A stretch of 64,000 nucleotides of DNA from Eubacteriales bacterium (GCA_030536555.1 JAUNPU010000002.1:62001-126000); one strand, 5' to 3'; shown: positions 50,236 through 60,265, counted from the first letter of the stretch. Made by a program: numbers and translations. The notes: a model not told the origin generated them from the letters alone.

Positions 50236-50886
50236 ATGATAGCATGGATCAGAGAACACCGGTATTGTTATGCTGTTGGATATATGGGATTTTATCTGGC
50301 AGCATTTTTTCTGTCGGAACGGCTGCTGGAGCCGAGGTACATTATTTCATGTCCGTGGGATGCGCTTATTCCGTTTAATGAGTACTTTATCATCCCTTAT
50401 TGTATGTGGTTTCTGCTGCTTCCGGCATCCTGGGTCTTCACGATGGTGACAGAAAAGAAGGATTTTCAGGATCTGTGCATGATAATGTTTGGCGGTATGA
50501 CCCTGAGCATCCTGCTGTACTGGATCTTTCCCAACGGGCTGGAGCTGCGGCCGGAGGAGGTACATGACAACTTCTGCGGACTGCTGGTAGGTGCTCTGCA
50601 TCAGGTGGATACGCCGGGAAATGTGTGTCCGTCCATCCATGTGTCTTCGTCCACGGCCGTGGCGGTGGTGGCGCTGCGCTCGGATGTGCTGAGAAAGAAA
50701 CCGCTGTTTAAGTGGGGAACCTGTCTGGTGGCGGCTGCCATCTGCCTGTCCACCATGTTCTTAAAGCAGCATTCCGTGGTGGATGTGATCTGCGGATGTC
50801 TGGTGACAGCGATACTGGCTGTATTTACATATTGTGCGCCCTGGCGAAGATGGATGAAGGGAACGTGGATGGAGTTCTTTCTGTAG
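50236..50886 (+). CDS. PAP2-family membrane phosphatase
   Basis: A 216-residue protein with about six helices. PAP2 motifs: CPSIHVSSSTAVA and KQHSVVDVICG, where the His and Asp are catalytic. ATG 50236 is preferred over 50182, which lies within the preceding gene. Likely acts on a lipid phosphate such as phosphatidic acid or undecaprenyl diphosphate. Confidence 0.85.
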   Translation: MIAWIREHRYCYAVGYMGFYLAAFFLSERLLEPRYIISCPWDALIPFNEYFIIPYCMWFLLLPASWVFTMVTEKKDFQDLCMIMFGGMTLSILLYWIFPNGLELRPEEVHDNFCGLLVGALHQVDTPGNVCPSIHVSSSTAVAVVALRSDVLRKKPLFKWGTCLVAAAICLSTMFLKQHSVVDVICGCLVTAILAVFTYCAPWRRWMKGTWMEFFL

Positions 50887-51044
50887 GAACTGGAATTGCA
50901 GGAACCGGAATCCAGGTTCGATGTTTACAGAGCAGGGATAATTTGCTATACTGGGAAGTACGGTCTGCCCGGGAAAGGGAATGTGCGTTGTCACGGAAGC
51001 TTTCACCAGAGGCAGTGTCAGGATGGGGAGAAGACAGGAGTAGA

Positions 51045-51842
51045 ATGGCAATCTCATATAAACTGGAAAAGTTTGAAGGTCCGCTGGACCTTCTGCTGCA
51101 TCTGATCGAGAAAAATAAGGTCGATATCTATGATATTCCGATTGTGGAGATCACGCAGCAGTATCTGGACTATGTGAACCAGATGGATAAGGAAGATTTG
51201 AATATCGTCAGCGACTTTCTGGTGATGGCGGCGACGCTTCTGGAGATCAAGGCGCGGATGCTGCTTCCGGTGGAGGTCGATGAGGAAGGCGAGGAGGAGG
51301 ATCCGAGAGCAGAGCTGGTAGCCCGCCTGCTGGAGTATAAGCGCTACAAGCTGATGGCGCTGGAGCTGCAGGACATGGAGGACAATGCCCAGGGACTGCT
51401 CTTCAAGAATCCGACTGTGCCGAAGGAGGTGGCGAAGTATGAGCCGCCGGTGGATCTGGACAAGCTGCTGGACGGTCTGACTCTTGCGAAGCTGCAGAGC
51501 ATCTTTGAGTCGGTGATGAAGCGTCAGCGGGAGAAGGTGGACCCGATCCGAAGCAAGTTCGGCACCATCAAAAAAGAGCCGGTCAGCCTGGAGACCAGGA
51601 TTCTGGACGTGATGAGCTATGCCAGAAAGCACCGGACCTTCAGCTTCCGGCAGATGCTGGAGCGGCAGAGCGATAAGCTGGAGGTGGTGGTGACATTTCT
51701 GGCGATTCTGGAGCTGATGAAGATCGGGAAGATTCATCTGACTCAGGAGCATACCTTTGATGATATGTTCATCGAGACGCTGGAGGCGGAAGGCGAGGAG
51801 ACGGAGCTGGAGCTGGAAGGCATCGAGGGACTGGAAGGATAG
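51045..51842 (+). CDS. scpA: Segregation and condensation protein ScpA
   Basis: A 265-residue kleisin that links the SMC heads. ATG 51045 after GACAGGAGTAGA gives the family start MAISYKLEKFEGPLDLLLHLIEKNKVDIYDIPI; the frame is open to 50712 but that part lies in the PAP2 gene. The middle region VVTFLAILELMKIGKIHLTQEHTFDDMFIE near the C-terminus is the winged-helix that contacts SMC. scpB follows after nine bases. Confidence 0.97.
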   Translation: MAISYKLEKFEGPLDLLLHLIEKNKVDIYDIPIVEITQQYLDYVNQMDKEDLNIVSDFLVMAATLLEIKARMLLPVEVDEEGEEEDPRAELVARLLEYKRYKLMALELQDMEDNAQGLLFKNPTVPKEVAKYEPPVDLDKLLDGLTLAKLQSIFESVMKRQREKVDPIRSKFGTIKKEPVSLETRILDVMSYARKHRTFSFRQMLERQSDKLEVVVTFLAILELMKIGKIHLTQEHTFDDMFIETLEAEGEETELELEGIEGLEG

Positions 51843-51851
51843 GAATACAGG

Positions 51852-52781
51852 ATGGGAAGTTTTTTTGAAGAGGAAGATGACGAATTTGACATGGCAGCCA
51901 TAGAGGCCCGCCATGCGGAGATGGAAGCGGAGGAGCAGTTGGAGGCGCAGGAGGAGATCGAGTCGGGCAATCCGGTGCAGAGCGTCTTCGCTGCAGATGC
52001 GGAGGGAAAGCTGGAGGTCACCGCGGAGGAAGAGCCGAAGTCTGGCATATTTCCTGCCAGCGACTGGGAGGCTATCGTGGAGGCAGTGCTGTTCACCATG
52101 GGCAATTCCGTGGAACTGCGCCAGCTGGCAATCGCCATCGATCAGAGTGAGAAGGTGGCAAAGCGGGTGGTGGAAAAGCTTAAGAAGCGCTACCGGCAGG
52201 AGAACCGCGGCATGCAGATCATCGAGCTGGAGGATGCATACCAGATGAGCACCCGGGCGGAATACTATGAGAATCTGATTCGGGTGGCGGCGACACCGAA
52301 GAAGCAGGTGCTGACGGATGTGGTGCTGGAGACGCTGTCGATCATAGCCTACCGGCAGCCGGTGACCAAGATGGAGATATCCAAGATCCGCGGTGTGTCC
52401 TCGGACCATGCGGTGAACCGACTGGTGGAGTACGGGCTGGTCTACGAGGCGGGGCGGCTGGATGCGCCGGGGCGTCCGGCGCTGTTTGCCACCACAGAGG
52501 AGTTTCTGCGCCGGTTCGGCGTCAGCTCCATGGTGGACCTGCCGACCATGAACCCGGAGCAGGAGGCGGAGATCCGGCAGGAGGTGCAGGAGGAGCTGCA
52601 GCTGAAGCTGAACGAGCAGGGGGAGACCGAGGAAGCCGGAGAGACCGAAGATTGCGCAGCAGAGAAGGAAGCCGTGGAGACGGCAGACCGCGCAGCAGAG
52701 AAGGAAGCCGGGGAGACCGAGCAGACAGAACATGAAAACAGAGATGAGGAGATAGTGATACATGCCACAGATCAGGATTAA
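51852..52781 (+). CDS. scpB: Segregation and condensation protein ScpB, extended
   Basis: A 309-residue ScpB with an acidic N-terminal extension ([30 protein letters not shown]) and a Glu/Ala-rich C-terminal tail absent from typical proteins of about 190 residues. The core runs from [25 protein letters not shown] to [17 protein letters not shown] with the second winged helix [27 protein letters not shown]. The 3' end overlaps dut by 20 bases. Confidence 0.95.
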   Translation: MGSFFEEEDDEFDMAAIEARHAEMEAEEQLEAQEEIESGNPVQSVFAADAEGKLEVTAEEEPKSGIFPASDWEAIVEAVLFTMGNSVELRQLAIAIDQSEKVAKRVVEKLKKRYRQENRGMQIIELEDAYQMSTRAEYYENLIRVAATPKKQVLTDVVLETLSIIAYRQPVTKMEISKIRGVSSDHAVNRLVEYGLVYEAGRLDAPGRPALFATTEEFLRRFGVSSMVDLPTMNPEQEAEIRQEVQEELQLKLNEQGETEEAGETEDCAAEKEAVETADRAAEKEAGETEQTEHENRDEEIVIHATDQD

Positions 52782-53196
52782 GTATTTATCAGATAAAATT
52801 GAAAAGCTGACCTATATCGGCGGCAAGTCCGACTGGATCGACCTGCGGGCGGCGGAGGACATTGTGATGAAAGCCGGGGAGTTTAAGCTGATTCCACTGG
52901 GGATTGCCATGGAGCTGCCCCGGGGATATGAGGCCCATGTGGTGCCGCGCAGCAGCACGTATAAGAACTTCGGAATCATCCAGACTAACCATATGGGTGT
53001 GATTGATGAGACCTACTGCGGAGACAATGATCAGTGGTTCATGGCGGCGTATGCGCTGCGGGATACGGAGATTCATGTGAATGACCGGATCTGCCAGTTC
53101 CGCATTATGGAGCATCAGCCGGCGATTCAGTTTGAGGAAGTGGAGACACTGGGACATGAGGACCGGGGCGGACATGGAAGCACCGGCAGAAAGTGA
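52762..53196 (+). CDS. dut: dUTP diphosphatase, trimeric type
   Basis: A 144-residue dUTPase that removes dUTP and supplies dUMP for dTMP synthesis. Motifs: I (SDWIDLRAA), II ([13 protein letters not shown]), III ([15 protein letters not shown]), IV (RICQFRIM) and V ([10 protein letters not shown], where GFGSTG is usual). It starts inside the end of scpB. Confidence 0.93.
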   Translation: MPQIRIKYLSDKIEKLTYIGGKSDWIDLRAAEDIVMKAGEFKLIPLGIAMELPRGYEAHVVPRSSTYKNFGIIQTNHMGVIDETYCGDNDQWFMAAYALRDTEIHVNDRICQFRIMEHQPAIQFEEVETLGHEDRGGHGSTGRK

Positions 53197-54137
53197 CGGA
53201 CATCTTGGAAAAATACAGCAGAAATCATAACAGCAGGCACAGCCGGTCAAGGCTTCAAGCCAGCGGCAGGAGAGCCGAAGGCATGGGCAGCGGTCATGGA
53301 ACCAGCGGACTGGGAAGCTCCTCAAGAGCCAGAGCCATGGCGCGGCGGCGGGCACGGCTGAGACGTCGCAGGATGATGATCGGCGGTGGCATTCTGGCGG
53401 CGGCGCTGATGGTGGGAGGCGCCGTTTACGGAGTTGCCGGAGCCGGGAACCGGAAGGAGAAGGAAGCGTTTCTGGAAGCGGGAGTCACCAGCATGGAAGC
53501 GGGAGACTACGAGGCTGCCATTGCAGAGTTTGAGCAGGGACTGTCCCTGGCAAAGGGGCGGATCGGCGAACTGGAGGAGCAGACGCTTCTCTACCGGGCT
53601 GAGGCGGAATACCGGCTGCAGGACTACGCAGCGGCGCTGCATACCTACGAGACCCTGCTTCAGCAGGATAAGGACAATGAGATATACCGGAAAGGCGCAG
53701 CGCTGGCGATGATTGAGACCGGCGACTATGAGGGAGCGCTGAAGCTGCATGCGGCAGATGCCAGTGTGTACAGCCGCATGGCGAAGAGCCAGATCGAGGC
53801 CGGAGCTTATGACGAGGCGCTGGCATCCATCGAGGCTGGAAAGGCGGCACTGGGGCAGGAGAACGCAGAGTCAGAGCCGGGAGAACAGGCAGGTGCGGAA
53901 TCAGCACAGGGAGCGGCAGGTGCGGAATCAGCACAGGGAGCGACAGCCGGAGCAGACCAGGAGGACGACAGCAGCGTCCGGGCTGAGCTTGCATTTAACG
54001 AGGCAGTCGTCTGGGAATACAAGAGTGATTACCAGAAGGCACTGGAGCTGTTTGAAGCTTATGTGCAGCAGTACGGCTCCAATGAGCAGGCGGACCGGGA
54101 AATCACATTCTTAAAAACCCGGCAGGGCAGTTATTAA
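53193..54137 (+). CDS. Membrane-anchored TPR protein
   Basis: A 314-residue protein starting at GTG 53193, overlapping the dut stop. A long Ser/Arg-rich cytoplasmic N-terminus (about 60 residues, [16 protein letters not shown]) precedes one helix ([23 protein letters not shown]). The outer part has TPR units ([66 protein letters not shown]) and an Ala/Gly/Glu linker made of a 9-residue repeat. Function unknown. Confidence 0.75.
   Translation: MTDILEKYSRNHNSRHSRSRLQASGRRAEGMGSGHGTSGLGSSSRARAMARRRARLRRRRMMIGGGILAAALMVGGAVYGVAGAGNRKEKEAFLEAGVTSMEAGDYEAAIAEFEQGLSLAKGRIGELEEQTLLYRAEAEYRLQDYAAALHTYETLLQQDKDNEIYRKGAALAMIETGDYEGALKLHAADASVYSRMAKSQIEAGAYDEALASIEAGKAALGQENAESEPGEQAGAESAQGAAGAESAQGATAGADQEDDSSVRAELAFNEAVVWEYKSDYQKALELFEAYVQQYGSNEQADREITFLKTRQGSY
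53889..53942 (+). repeat. 27-bp tandem duplication
   Basis: GCAGGTGCGGAATCAGCACA and the seven bases after it occur twice, at 53889 and 53916, giving a perfect duplication of AGAESAQGA in the linker. Confidence 0.9.
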
Positions 54138-54208
54138 CACACCGGGCAGACAGAGCGGGAACAGAAGGGCTCTGCTGACCGGAAGCAATCAGAAAGAACA
54201 GGAAAAAT

Positions 54209-55465
54209 ATGGCAGAGTTATACGATTTAAAGGAAACCGAGGAGCGGGTCATTCTGCTGGCAGTCAGCACCAGTGACGAGGATGATACAGAGGCGTCGGT
54301 GGATGAGCTGGAGGAGCTGGTCCGCACCGCCGGAGCCGTGACGGTCGATAAGATGATTCAGAACCGGGAGCGGGTGCATCCGGGAACCTACCTTGGCAAG
54401 GGTAAGATTGACGAGGTGCGGGAGCGGATCTGGGAGCTGAATGCCACAGGCGTGGTCTGTGATGACGAGCTTTCTCCGGCACAGCTGCGCAACTTAGAGG
54501 ATGCGCTGGACACCAAGGTCATGGACCGGACCATGGTGATTCTTGATATCTTTGCGACCCGGGCGACCACCAGCGAGGGTAAGATTCAGGTGGAGCTGGC
54601 GCAGCTCAAATACCGGGCGGCAAGACTGGTGGGACTTCGCAGCTCCCTGTCCCGTCTGGGCGGCGGCATCGGCACCCGTGGACCAGGTGAGAAGAAGCTG
54701 GAGGTGGACCGCCGGCTGATTCACGAGCGGATCGGACAGCTGAAGGCGGAGCTGGAAGAGGTGAAGCGGCACCGGGATGTGATCCGCAAGCAGCGGGAGA
54801 AGGCTCACACGCCGGTGGCAGCCATTGTAGGCTACACCAACGCCGGCAAGTCCACCCTGCTCAACAAGCTGACGGACGCGGGCATTCTGGCGGAGGACAA
54901 GCTGTTCGCAACGCTGGATCCCACCACCCGCAATCTGGAGCTGGAGAGCGGTCAGCAGATCCTGCTGACGGATACGGTGGGATTTATCCGCAAGCTGCCG
55001 CATCATCTGATCGAGGCATTTAAGAGCACGCTGGAGGAGGCACGTTACAGCGACATCATCCTTCATGTGGTGGACTGCTCCAATCCGCAGATGGATATGC
55101 AGATGCATGTGGTCTATGAGACCCTGCGGGAGCTGGAGGTCGGTGACAAGATCATCGTGACGGTATTCAACAAGATCGACCGGAAAGAGGATGAGGAGCT
55201 GCCCCGTGATCTGCATTCTGACTATCAGGTGCGGATCTCCGCAAAAACCGGCGAAGGATTAGACCAGCTTATAGATACGCTGGAACAGATTCTGCGAAGT
55301 CAGAAAGTTTACCTGGAACGTGTGTTTACTTACCAGGAAGCCGGGAAGATTCAGACAATCCGCAAATACGGGGAACTGCTGTCCGAGGAGTATCAGGCGG
55401 ACGGAATCGCTGTAAAAGCGTATGTTCCGGCGGAATTCTTTGCAGGACTGATGGAAAATACCTGA
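54209..55465 (+). CDS. hflX: GTPase HflX
   Basis: A 418-residue translational GTPase that splits stalled or hibernating ribosomes. The N-terminal HflX domain contains TYLGKGKIDEVRE and the family motif GGIGTRGPGEKKLEVDRR. The G domain has GYTNAGKS (G1), DTVGFIRKLP (G3) and NKID (G4). ATG 54209 follows AGAACAGGAAAAAT. Confidence 0.96.
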   Translation: MAELYDLKETEERVILLAVSTSDEDDTEASVDELEELVRTAGAVTVDKMIQNRERVHPGTYLGKGKIDEVRERIWELNATGVVCDDELSPAQLRNLEDALDTKVMDRTMVILDIFATRATTSEGKIQVELAQLKYRAARLVGLRSSLSRLGGGIGTRGPGEKKLEVDRRLIHERIGQLKAELEEVKRHRDVIRKQREKAHTPVAAIVGYTNAGKSTLLNKLTDAGILAEDKLFATLDPTTRNLELESGQQILLTDTVGFIRKLPHHLIEAFKSTLEEARYSDIILHVVDCSNPQMDMQMHVVYETLRELEVGDKIIVTVFNKIDRKEDEELPRDLHSDYQVRISAKTGEGLDQLIDTLEQILRSQKVYLERVFTYQEAGKIQTIRKYGELLSEEYQADGIAVKAYVPAEFFAGLMENT

Positions 55466-55512
55466 TAAATATTCGCAATTGTGTGGGAATTGATTATTAG
55501 AAAATATGATGA

Positions 55513-55564
55513 AACACAATATCTGGGAACTGTGAAAATGCGGCAACCAGATATTGTGTTTTTG
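55513..55564 (+). terminator. Strong inverted repeat between hflX and nrdD
   Basis: AACACAATATCTGG (55513-55526) pairs perfectly with CCAGATATTGTGTT (55547-55560), followed by TTTG. It can end the hflX transcript. The arms also resemble NrdR boxes (ACAC-A-ATAT core), and a TATAAT at 55577-55582 with a weak TTGTGT 17 bases upstream overlaps the 3' arm. Confidence 0.75.
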
Positions 55565-55684
55565 ATTTCACTCTGTTATAATTTACCATAGCGGCAGCTG
55601 CGTCTGTCAGAAAGCGGCAGATGTGCAGCTGCATCAGATACAGGGTCCTGTGTATGGGGCGCAGGATGAAAGGAGAAGGAGATC

Positions 55685-58099
55685 ATGATCAATGTCATCA
55701 AGCGGGATGGAGAAATAGCCGAATTTAATCTGGGGAAGATTACCGAGGCCATCAAGAAGGCATTCAAGGCGACGGGGAAGGATTACAACAACGAGATTCT
55801 GGAGCTTCTGTCTCTTCGCGTTACGGCTGATTTTCAGGGGAAGATGGAGAACAGCCGGGTTACGGTAGAGCAGATTCAGGACAGTGTGGAACACGTGCTG
55901 GAGCAGACCGGTTATACGGACGTGGCGAAGGCGTATATTTTATATAGAAAACAGCGGGAGAAGATCCGCAACATGAAGAACACCATTCTGGACTACAAGG
56001 ATGTGGTGAACAGCTATGTGAAAGTGGAGGACTGGCGTGTGAAGGAGAACTCCACGGTGACCTACTCCGTGGGCGGACTGATCTTAAGCAACTCCGGCGC
56101 GGTGACCGCCAACTACTGGCTGTCCGAGATCTACGATCCGGAGATCGCGGAGGCGCACCGGAATGCAGATATTCACATTCATGATCTGTCCATGCTGACC
56201 GGCTACTGTGCAGGCTGGTCTTTAAAGCAGCTTTTGCAGGAAGGGCTGGGAGGCATTACCGGGAAGATCACCTCTTCACCGGCGAAGCATTTATCCGTGC
56301 TGTGCAATCAGATGGTGAATTTCCTGGGCATCATGCAGAACGAGTGGGCAGGGGCGCAGGCATTTTCCTCTTTTGACACCTATCTGGCTCCCTTCGTGAA
56401 GGTGGACAACTTAAGCTACCGGGAAGTGAAGAAGTGTATCGAGTCCTTTATTTACGGGGTCAACACACCCAGCCGCTGGGGGACGCAGGCGCCGTTCTCC
56501 AACATTACTCTGGACTGGACAGTGCCAGGTGATATGGCAGAGCTTCCGGCTATCGTCGGCGGCAGAGAGATGGACTTTAAGTACAAGGACTGCAAGCGGG
56601 AGATGGACATGGTCAACAAGGCATTTATCGAGACCATGATCGAGGGAGACGCCAACGGACGGGGCTTCCAGTACCCGATTCCGACCTACTCCATTACCAG
56701 AGATTTTGACTGGTCGGATACGGAGAACAACCGTCTGCTGTTTGAGATGACAGCCAAGTATGGTACTCCTTACTTTTCCAACTACATCAACAGTGACATG
56801 GAACCTAGCGATGTGCGCAGCATGTGCTGCCGCCTGCGTCTGGATCTGCGGGAACTGCGCAAGAAGACCGGCGGATTCTTCGGTTCCGGCGAGAGCACCG
56901 GCTCCATCGGAGTGGTGACCATCAATATGCCGCGAATCGCATATCTGGCATCGGACGAGGAGGATTTCTACGAGAGGCTGGATCACATGATGGATATTGC
57001 TGCCAGATCTCTGAAGGTGAAGCGGGAAGTGATTACCAAGCTGCTGAATGGCGGTCTGTACCCTTACACGAGACGGTATCTGGGTACCTTTGAGAATCAT
57101 TTCTCCACCATCGGACTGATCGGCATGAATGAGGCGGGACTCAATGCGAGATGGATCCAGAAGGACATGACCCATCAGGAGACCCAGCAGTTTACGAAGG
57201 ATGTGCTGAACCATATGCGTGAGCGTCTGGTGATCTACCAGGAGCAGTACGGTGACCTGTACAACTTAGAGGCGACTCCGGCAGAGTCCACCACCTACCG
57301 TCTGGCAAAGCACGATGTGAAGCGGTATCCGAATATCCGCACAGCGGGATGCAAGGGCGATACCCCGTACTATACCAACAGCTCTCATCTGCCGGTGGAC
57401 TACACGGCAGACCTGTTCGAGGCTCTGGATATTCAGGACGAGCTGCAGACCCTGTACACCTCCGGAACCGTGTTCCATGCATTTCTGGGAGAGAAGCTTC
57501 CGGACTGGAAGGGGGCGGCGAAGCTGGTGCGCACCATTGCGGAGAACTACCGGCTTCCGTACTATACGCTGTCTCCGACCTACTCCATCTGTAAGGATCA
57601 CGGATACCTGATCGGAGAGCATGCAAGATGCCCGATCTGCGGACAGGAGGCGGAGGTCTACAGCCGTATTACCGGCTACTATCGCCCGGTGAAGAACTGG
57701 AACGAAGGCAAGACCCAGGAGTATAAGAACCGCACCACCTATGATGTTGCACATTCGGTACTGCGGAAGAATCCGGAGACGGCGAAGGCGCTGAAAGAGG
57801 CGGTGAAGACCGGGGGAGAGTCGGCAGCGGAGCAGCAGGAGAGCCGGCAGAAGGCTGCGGACAGTGCGGAGCAGTCCGGCACCTATCTTTTTACGACAAA
57901 GACCTGTCCGAACTGTAAGATCGCCAGGGAATTTTTGCGGGATGTGGACTATCAGGTGGTAGATGCGGAGGAGAATCCGCAGCTGACCAGTGAGTTTGGC
58001 ATTATGCAGGCACCGACGCTGGTGGTAGTGAAGAACGGGGAGATTCAGAAGTTTGTGAATGCCTCCAATATCAGACGATTTGCGGAGAGTGAAAAATAA
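55685..58099 (+). CDS. nrdD: Anaerobic ribonucleoside-triphosphate reductase with fused thioredoxin-like domain
   Basis: An 804-residue class III reductase that makes dNTPs under anoxia. N-terminal ATP-cone (residues 1-90), glycyl-radical core and Gly664 in SRITGYY, which would carry the radical. Cys636, Cys649 and Cys652, with a further Cys expected, belong to the zinc site near the C-terminus of the core. After an Ala/Glu/Gln linker (about 700-730), residues 734-804 form a thioredoxin-like fold with CPNC (Cys741, Cys744) and the cis-Pro APTLVV. No nrdG activase gene follows. AAAGGAGAAGGAGATC precedes ATG 55685. Confidence 0.95.
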   Translation: MINVIKRDGEIAEFNLGKITEAIKKAFKATGKDYNNEILELLSLRVTADFQGKMENSRVTVEQIQDSVEHVLEQTGYTDVAKAYILYRKQREKIRNMKNTILDYKDVVNSYVKVEDWRVKENSTVTYSVGGLILSNSGAVTANYWLSEIYDPEIAEAHRNADIHIHDLSMLTGYCAGWSLKQLLQEGLGGITGKITSSPAKHLSVLCNQMVNFLGIMQNEWAGAQAFSSFDTYLAPFVKVDNLSYREVKKCIESFIYGVNTPSRWGTQAPFSNITLDWTVPGDMAELPAIVGGREMDFKYKDCKREMDMVNKAFIETMIEGDANGRGFQYPIPTYSITRDFDWSDTENNRLLFEMTAKYGTPYFSNYINSDMEPSDVRSMCCRLRLDLRELRKKTGGFFGSGESTGSIGVVTINMPRIAYLASDEEDFYERLDHMMDIAARSLKVKREVITKLLNGGLYPYTRRYLGTFENHFSTIGLIGMNEAGLNARWIQKDMTHQETQQFTKDVLNHMRERLVIYQEQYGDLYNLEATPAESTTYRLAKHDVKRYPNIRTAGCKGDTPYYTNSSHLPVDYTADLFEALDIQDELQTLYTSGTVFHAFLGEKLPDWKGAAKLVRTIAENYRLPYYTLSPTYSICKDHGYLIGEHARCPICGQEAEVYSRITGYYRPVKNWNEGKTQEYKNRTTYDVAHSVLRKNPETAKALKEAVKTGGESAAEQQESRQKAADSAEQSGTYLFTTKTCPNCKIAREFLRDVDYQVVDAEENPQLTSEFGIMQAPTLVVVKNGEIQKFVNASNIRRFAESEK

Positions 58100-58112
58100 A
58101 ATGTAAGTTGTG

Positions 58113-58160
58113 GAAGCGAAAAGGACAGGCGGCTGCTTTGGCTGTTCCTTTTCGCTTTCT
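58113..58160 (+). terminator. Terminator after nrdD
   Basis: AAGCGAAAAGGA-CAG pairs with CTGTTCCTTTTCGCTT, followed by TCTTCTG. Stem is strong; the T tract is weak. Confidence 0.75.
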
Positions 58161-58454
58161 TCTGTCTGAACGGTGAATAAAAAACATGCATTTTTTGCCT
58201 GCATATCATTGTAAAAGGGAAGAGTCTATGTTAAAATATTTTATGTGATTCCATTTCGCAGGGTATCATGCCCTGCAGATATTATGAGTTTTCTTCTGTA
58301 AGATCAGGTCAGCTCGACCAGAGATTTCAGAAAGCATGCCAGAGAGCCAATGGCTGTTAGAAAGGGGTGGTCGTGATGATTGTAACAGAATGATGTGAAT
58401 GGATGGGAAGCAGGGTTTGTATGACGAAAAGAACAGAATGTGGAGGTGTAATAT
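58161..58454. other. Spacer without a recognised gene
   Basis: Between the nrdD terminator and the coiled-coil gene I see no credible reading frame. A TTGTAA (about 58209) and TTAAAA 16 bases later may be a weak promoter. Confidence 0.5.
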
Positions 58455-58832
58455 ATGACGCAGGTAGAGAAGCTGATTCTTGAGAAGCTGGATGGAATCA
58501 ATGACCGGCTGGACAGGCTGGAAGTGCGAATGGATAAACTGGAAGCCCGTATGGACAATCTGGAGATTCAGCTGAATGAACGCATGGATAAACTGGAAGC
58601 CCGCATGGATAAAGTGGATACTCAGCTGAATGAGAAGATCACGAAGCTTCATGTGCTGGTGGAGAGCGATATCAGCAAGAAGATCGATGTTATCGGAGAA
58701 GGCCATGATTTTCTGGACAGAAAGCTGGACCAGGCGCTTATGCTGGCTGGAAGGTGGGAGAAGACAACGCTTGAGCAGATCAATCTTAAGATGGCTGTAG
58801 ACCGGATGAGGGACAACCTGAATATAGCATAG
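58455..58832 (+). CDS. Small coiled-coil protein
   Basis: A 125-residue protein starting at ATG 58455 after GGAGGTGTAATAT. Almost the whole chain is heptad coiled coil with the repeated MDKLEARMD unit, produced by a 54-base duplication (58530 and 58584). No signal peptide or membrane segment. Similar small coiled-coil proteins are widespread in Lachnospiraceae, and their function is unknown. Confidence 0.7.
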   Translation: MTQVEKLILEKLDGINDRLDRLEVRMDKLEARMDNLEIQLNERMDKLEARMDKVDTQLNEKITKLHVLVESDISKKIDVIGEGHDFLDRKLDQALMLAGRWEKTTLEQINLKMAVDRMRDNLNIA

Positions 58833-58871
58833 AATCCAGATAGCATAGGATATAGATAGCATAGAATATCA
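58824..58871 (+). repeat. Three 16-bp tandem repeats at the coiled-coil gene end
   Basis: ATAGCATAG begins at 58824, 58840 and 58856, each followed by a variable seven bases. The first copy holds the stop codon of the coiled-coil gene. Confidence 0.85.
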
Positions 58872-58874
58872 GAA

Positions 58875-58919
58875 AGACCGTAAGGCAGAGTATCTCAACC
58901 GACTCTGTCTTACGGTCTT
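58875..58919. terminator. Bidirectional terminator
   Basis: AAGACCGTAAG...CAGAGT pairs with ACTCTG...CTTACGGTCTT. It lies between the convergent coiled-coil and SleC-like genes and can serve both. Confidence 0.85.
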
Positions 58920-58972
58920 CGTGTGTCCGAAAGGTCCTGCGGCAATCCAGGGAAGCCTCACGGAGATTCCTT

Positions 58973-60265
58973 CTAGCCGTACAGTTCTCCGATACCGGAT
59001 ACCCCCACATAGATATGAGAAATCTTATACCAGGTGGGGAAGTCGATCACGCCTGTGACCGGCAGACCGAACACAGACTGGAAGCTTTCCACGGCTGCCG
59101 CCGTTGCCGGTCCGAAGACTCCGTCCGGAGTGATCCGGGGGATGGCGGAGTAGACGGTGGCAATCGCATCCAGCTGTTCCTGTACCTGACGGACCTTCTG
59201 ACCGGAGGAGCCGACGGTCAGGTCGAAGCCGGGCCAGGAGGCGGGGATTCCGGCAATCTCTTCTGCGGTATTGACGTAGATGCTGTCCCCGTAGAAATGG
59301 CGCAGAATCTCCACGGAGTTGTAGCCCCGCTCACCCAGAGAGCAGGAGCCCCACTGGGTCATCCAGCCCCGCTGCAGGCACTGGACCTGCCGCCCGTCGC
59401 AGTACTGGGTCAGAATCGGCTGGCGGACACCGGGGCGGGACAGATAGCTGTCGAAAATTTCATCCACGATGACGGAGATATTTTCGTATATGTTCCGCCC
59501 GTAGATCCACTTGTGATCGTAAGCGGTGGAGGAGGTGATCGTAAAGTCATATCCCCGGTTCCGGTAATGCTCGGTAAATACCCGGTTTAAGGTAAAGCTC
59601 ATGATGGCAAGCACATTGGCGGTGATGGTTTCCCGGGGCCAGGTGGCGTAAATTTCGCTGGATGCCACATTTTTCACGTAATCCCGGTAGGGGACGAAGT
59701 AGTTGGAGGCGGAGCGGTCAGAGGGCGGACCATCGTGGACGACCACGGTCTGGGGAACCACTACCCGGCTCAGGACGATCTCACCGGTCTCACCAACCGG
59801 CTGAATCTCAGCCTCGGGAATCTTGGACGGATAGTGACCATACAGGGTGTGCTCCGGGATGAGCACCGGATTCTCCACCACTTCCGGGTCGCTTTCTGGC
59901 TCTAAGCGCACCGGCTGGATGGCGGCGGCATCCGGCAGGATCTCCGTACCGGAAATGACAGCCGGCTTGAAGCCCGGGGCGGTGATGCGCAGGTTGTACT
60001 CGGAGTAGGGCTGGCTGCTTCCCGGCTGCAGGCTGTACTCCAGAGGCGGTGCGGCAAGGGTCAGCTGGTCCGTCTGCCCGGAGGCATCGGTGGTGACCTG
60101 CTCCACCGGATTGTCCGGGGTGACGGAGGAGGAGACTGTGACGGAGGCATTCTGAATCGGGAAGTTGTTCTCTATATTGACCACATTGACCTGCAGATAC
60201 CCCCGGGAGGTCAGCTCTGTGGCCATGGCTCTGACATCCGGTCGCATGGCTGTAATATTTGGCAT
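58973..60265 (-). CDS. SleC-like spore-cortex/peptidoglycan-binding protein
   Basis: A 430-residue protein on the - strand, with AAGGA eight bases before its ATG. An N-terminal beta domain (YLQVNVVNIENNFPIQNASVTV) resembles the pre-region of SleC. The middle ITANVLAIMSFTLNRVFTEHYRNRGYDFTITSSTAYDH and RNIYENISVIVDEIFDSYLSRPG matches the C. perfringens and C. difficile cortex-lytic enzyme family. A PG_binding_1 domain (residues about 345-425, GSSGQKVRQVQEQL ... DGVFGPATAAAVESFQ) ends the chain. No signal peptide. It suggests the organism sporulates. Lytic activity is assumed by family. Confidence 0.8.
   Translation of the reverse strand: MPNITAMRPDVRAMATELTSRGYLQVNVVNIENNFPIQNASVTVSSSVTPDNPVEQVTTDASGQTDQLTLAAPPLEYSLQPGSSQPYSEYNLRITAPGFKPAVISGTEILPDAAAIQPVRLEPESDPEVVENPVLIPEHTLYGHYPSKIPEAEIQPVGETGEIVLSRVVVPQTVVVHDGPPSDRSASNYFVPYRDYVKNVASSEIYATWPRETITANVLAIMSFTLNRVFTEHYRNRGYDFTITSSTAYDHKWIYGRNIYENISVIVDEIFDSYLSRPGVRQPILTQYCDGRQVQCLQRGWMTQWGSCSLGERGYNSVEILRHFYGDSIYVNTAEEIAGIPASWPGFDLTVGSSGQKVRQVQEQLDAIATVYSAIPRITPDGVFGPATAAAVESFQSVFGLPVTGVIDFPTWYKISHIYVGVSGIGELYG

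Noticed and set aside
51054..52763. 569-residue open frame on the - strand
   Set aside because: It lies opposite scpA and scpB, which are certain genes. Its translation is a Leu/His/Arg-rich antisense shadow with no domain.
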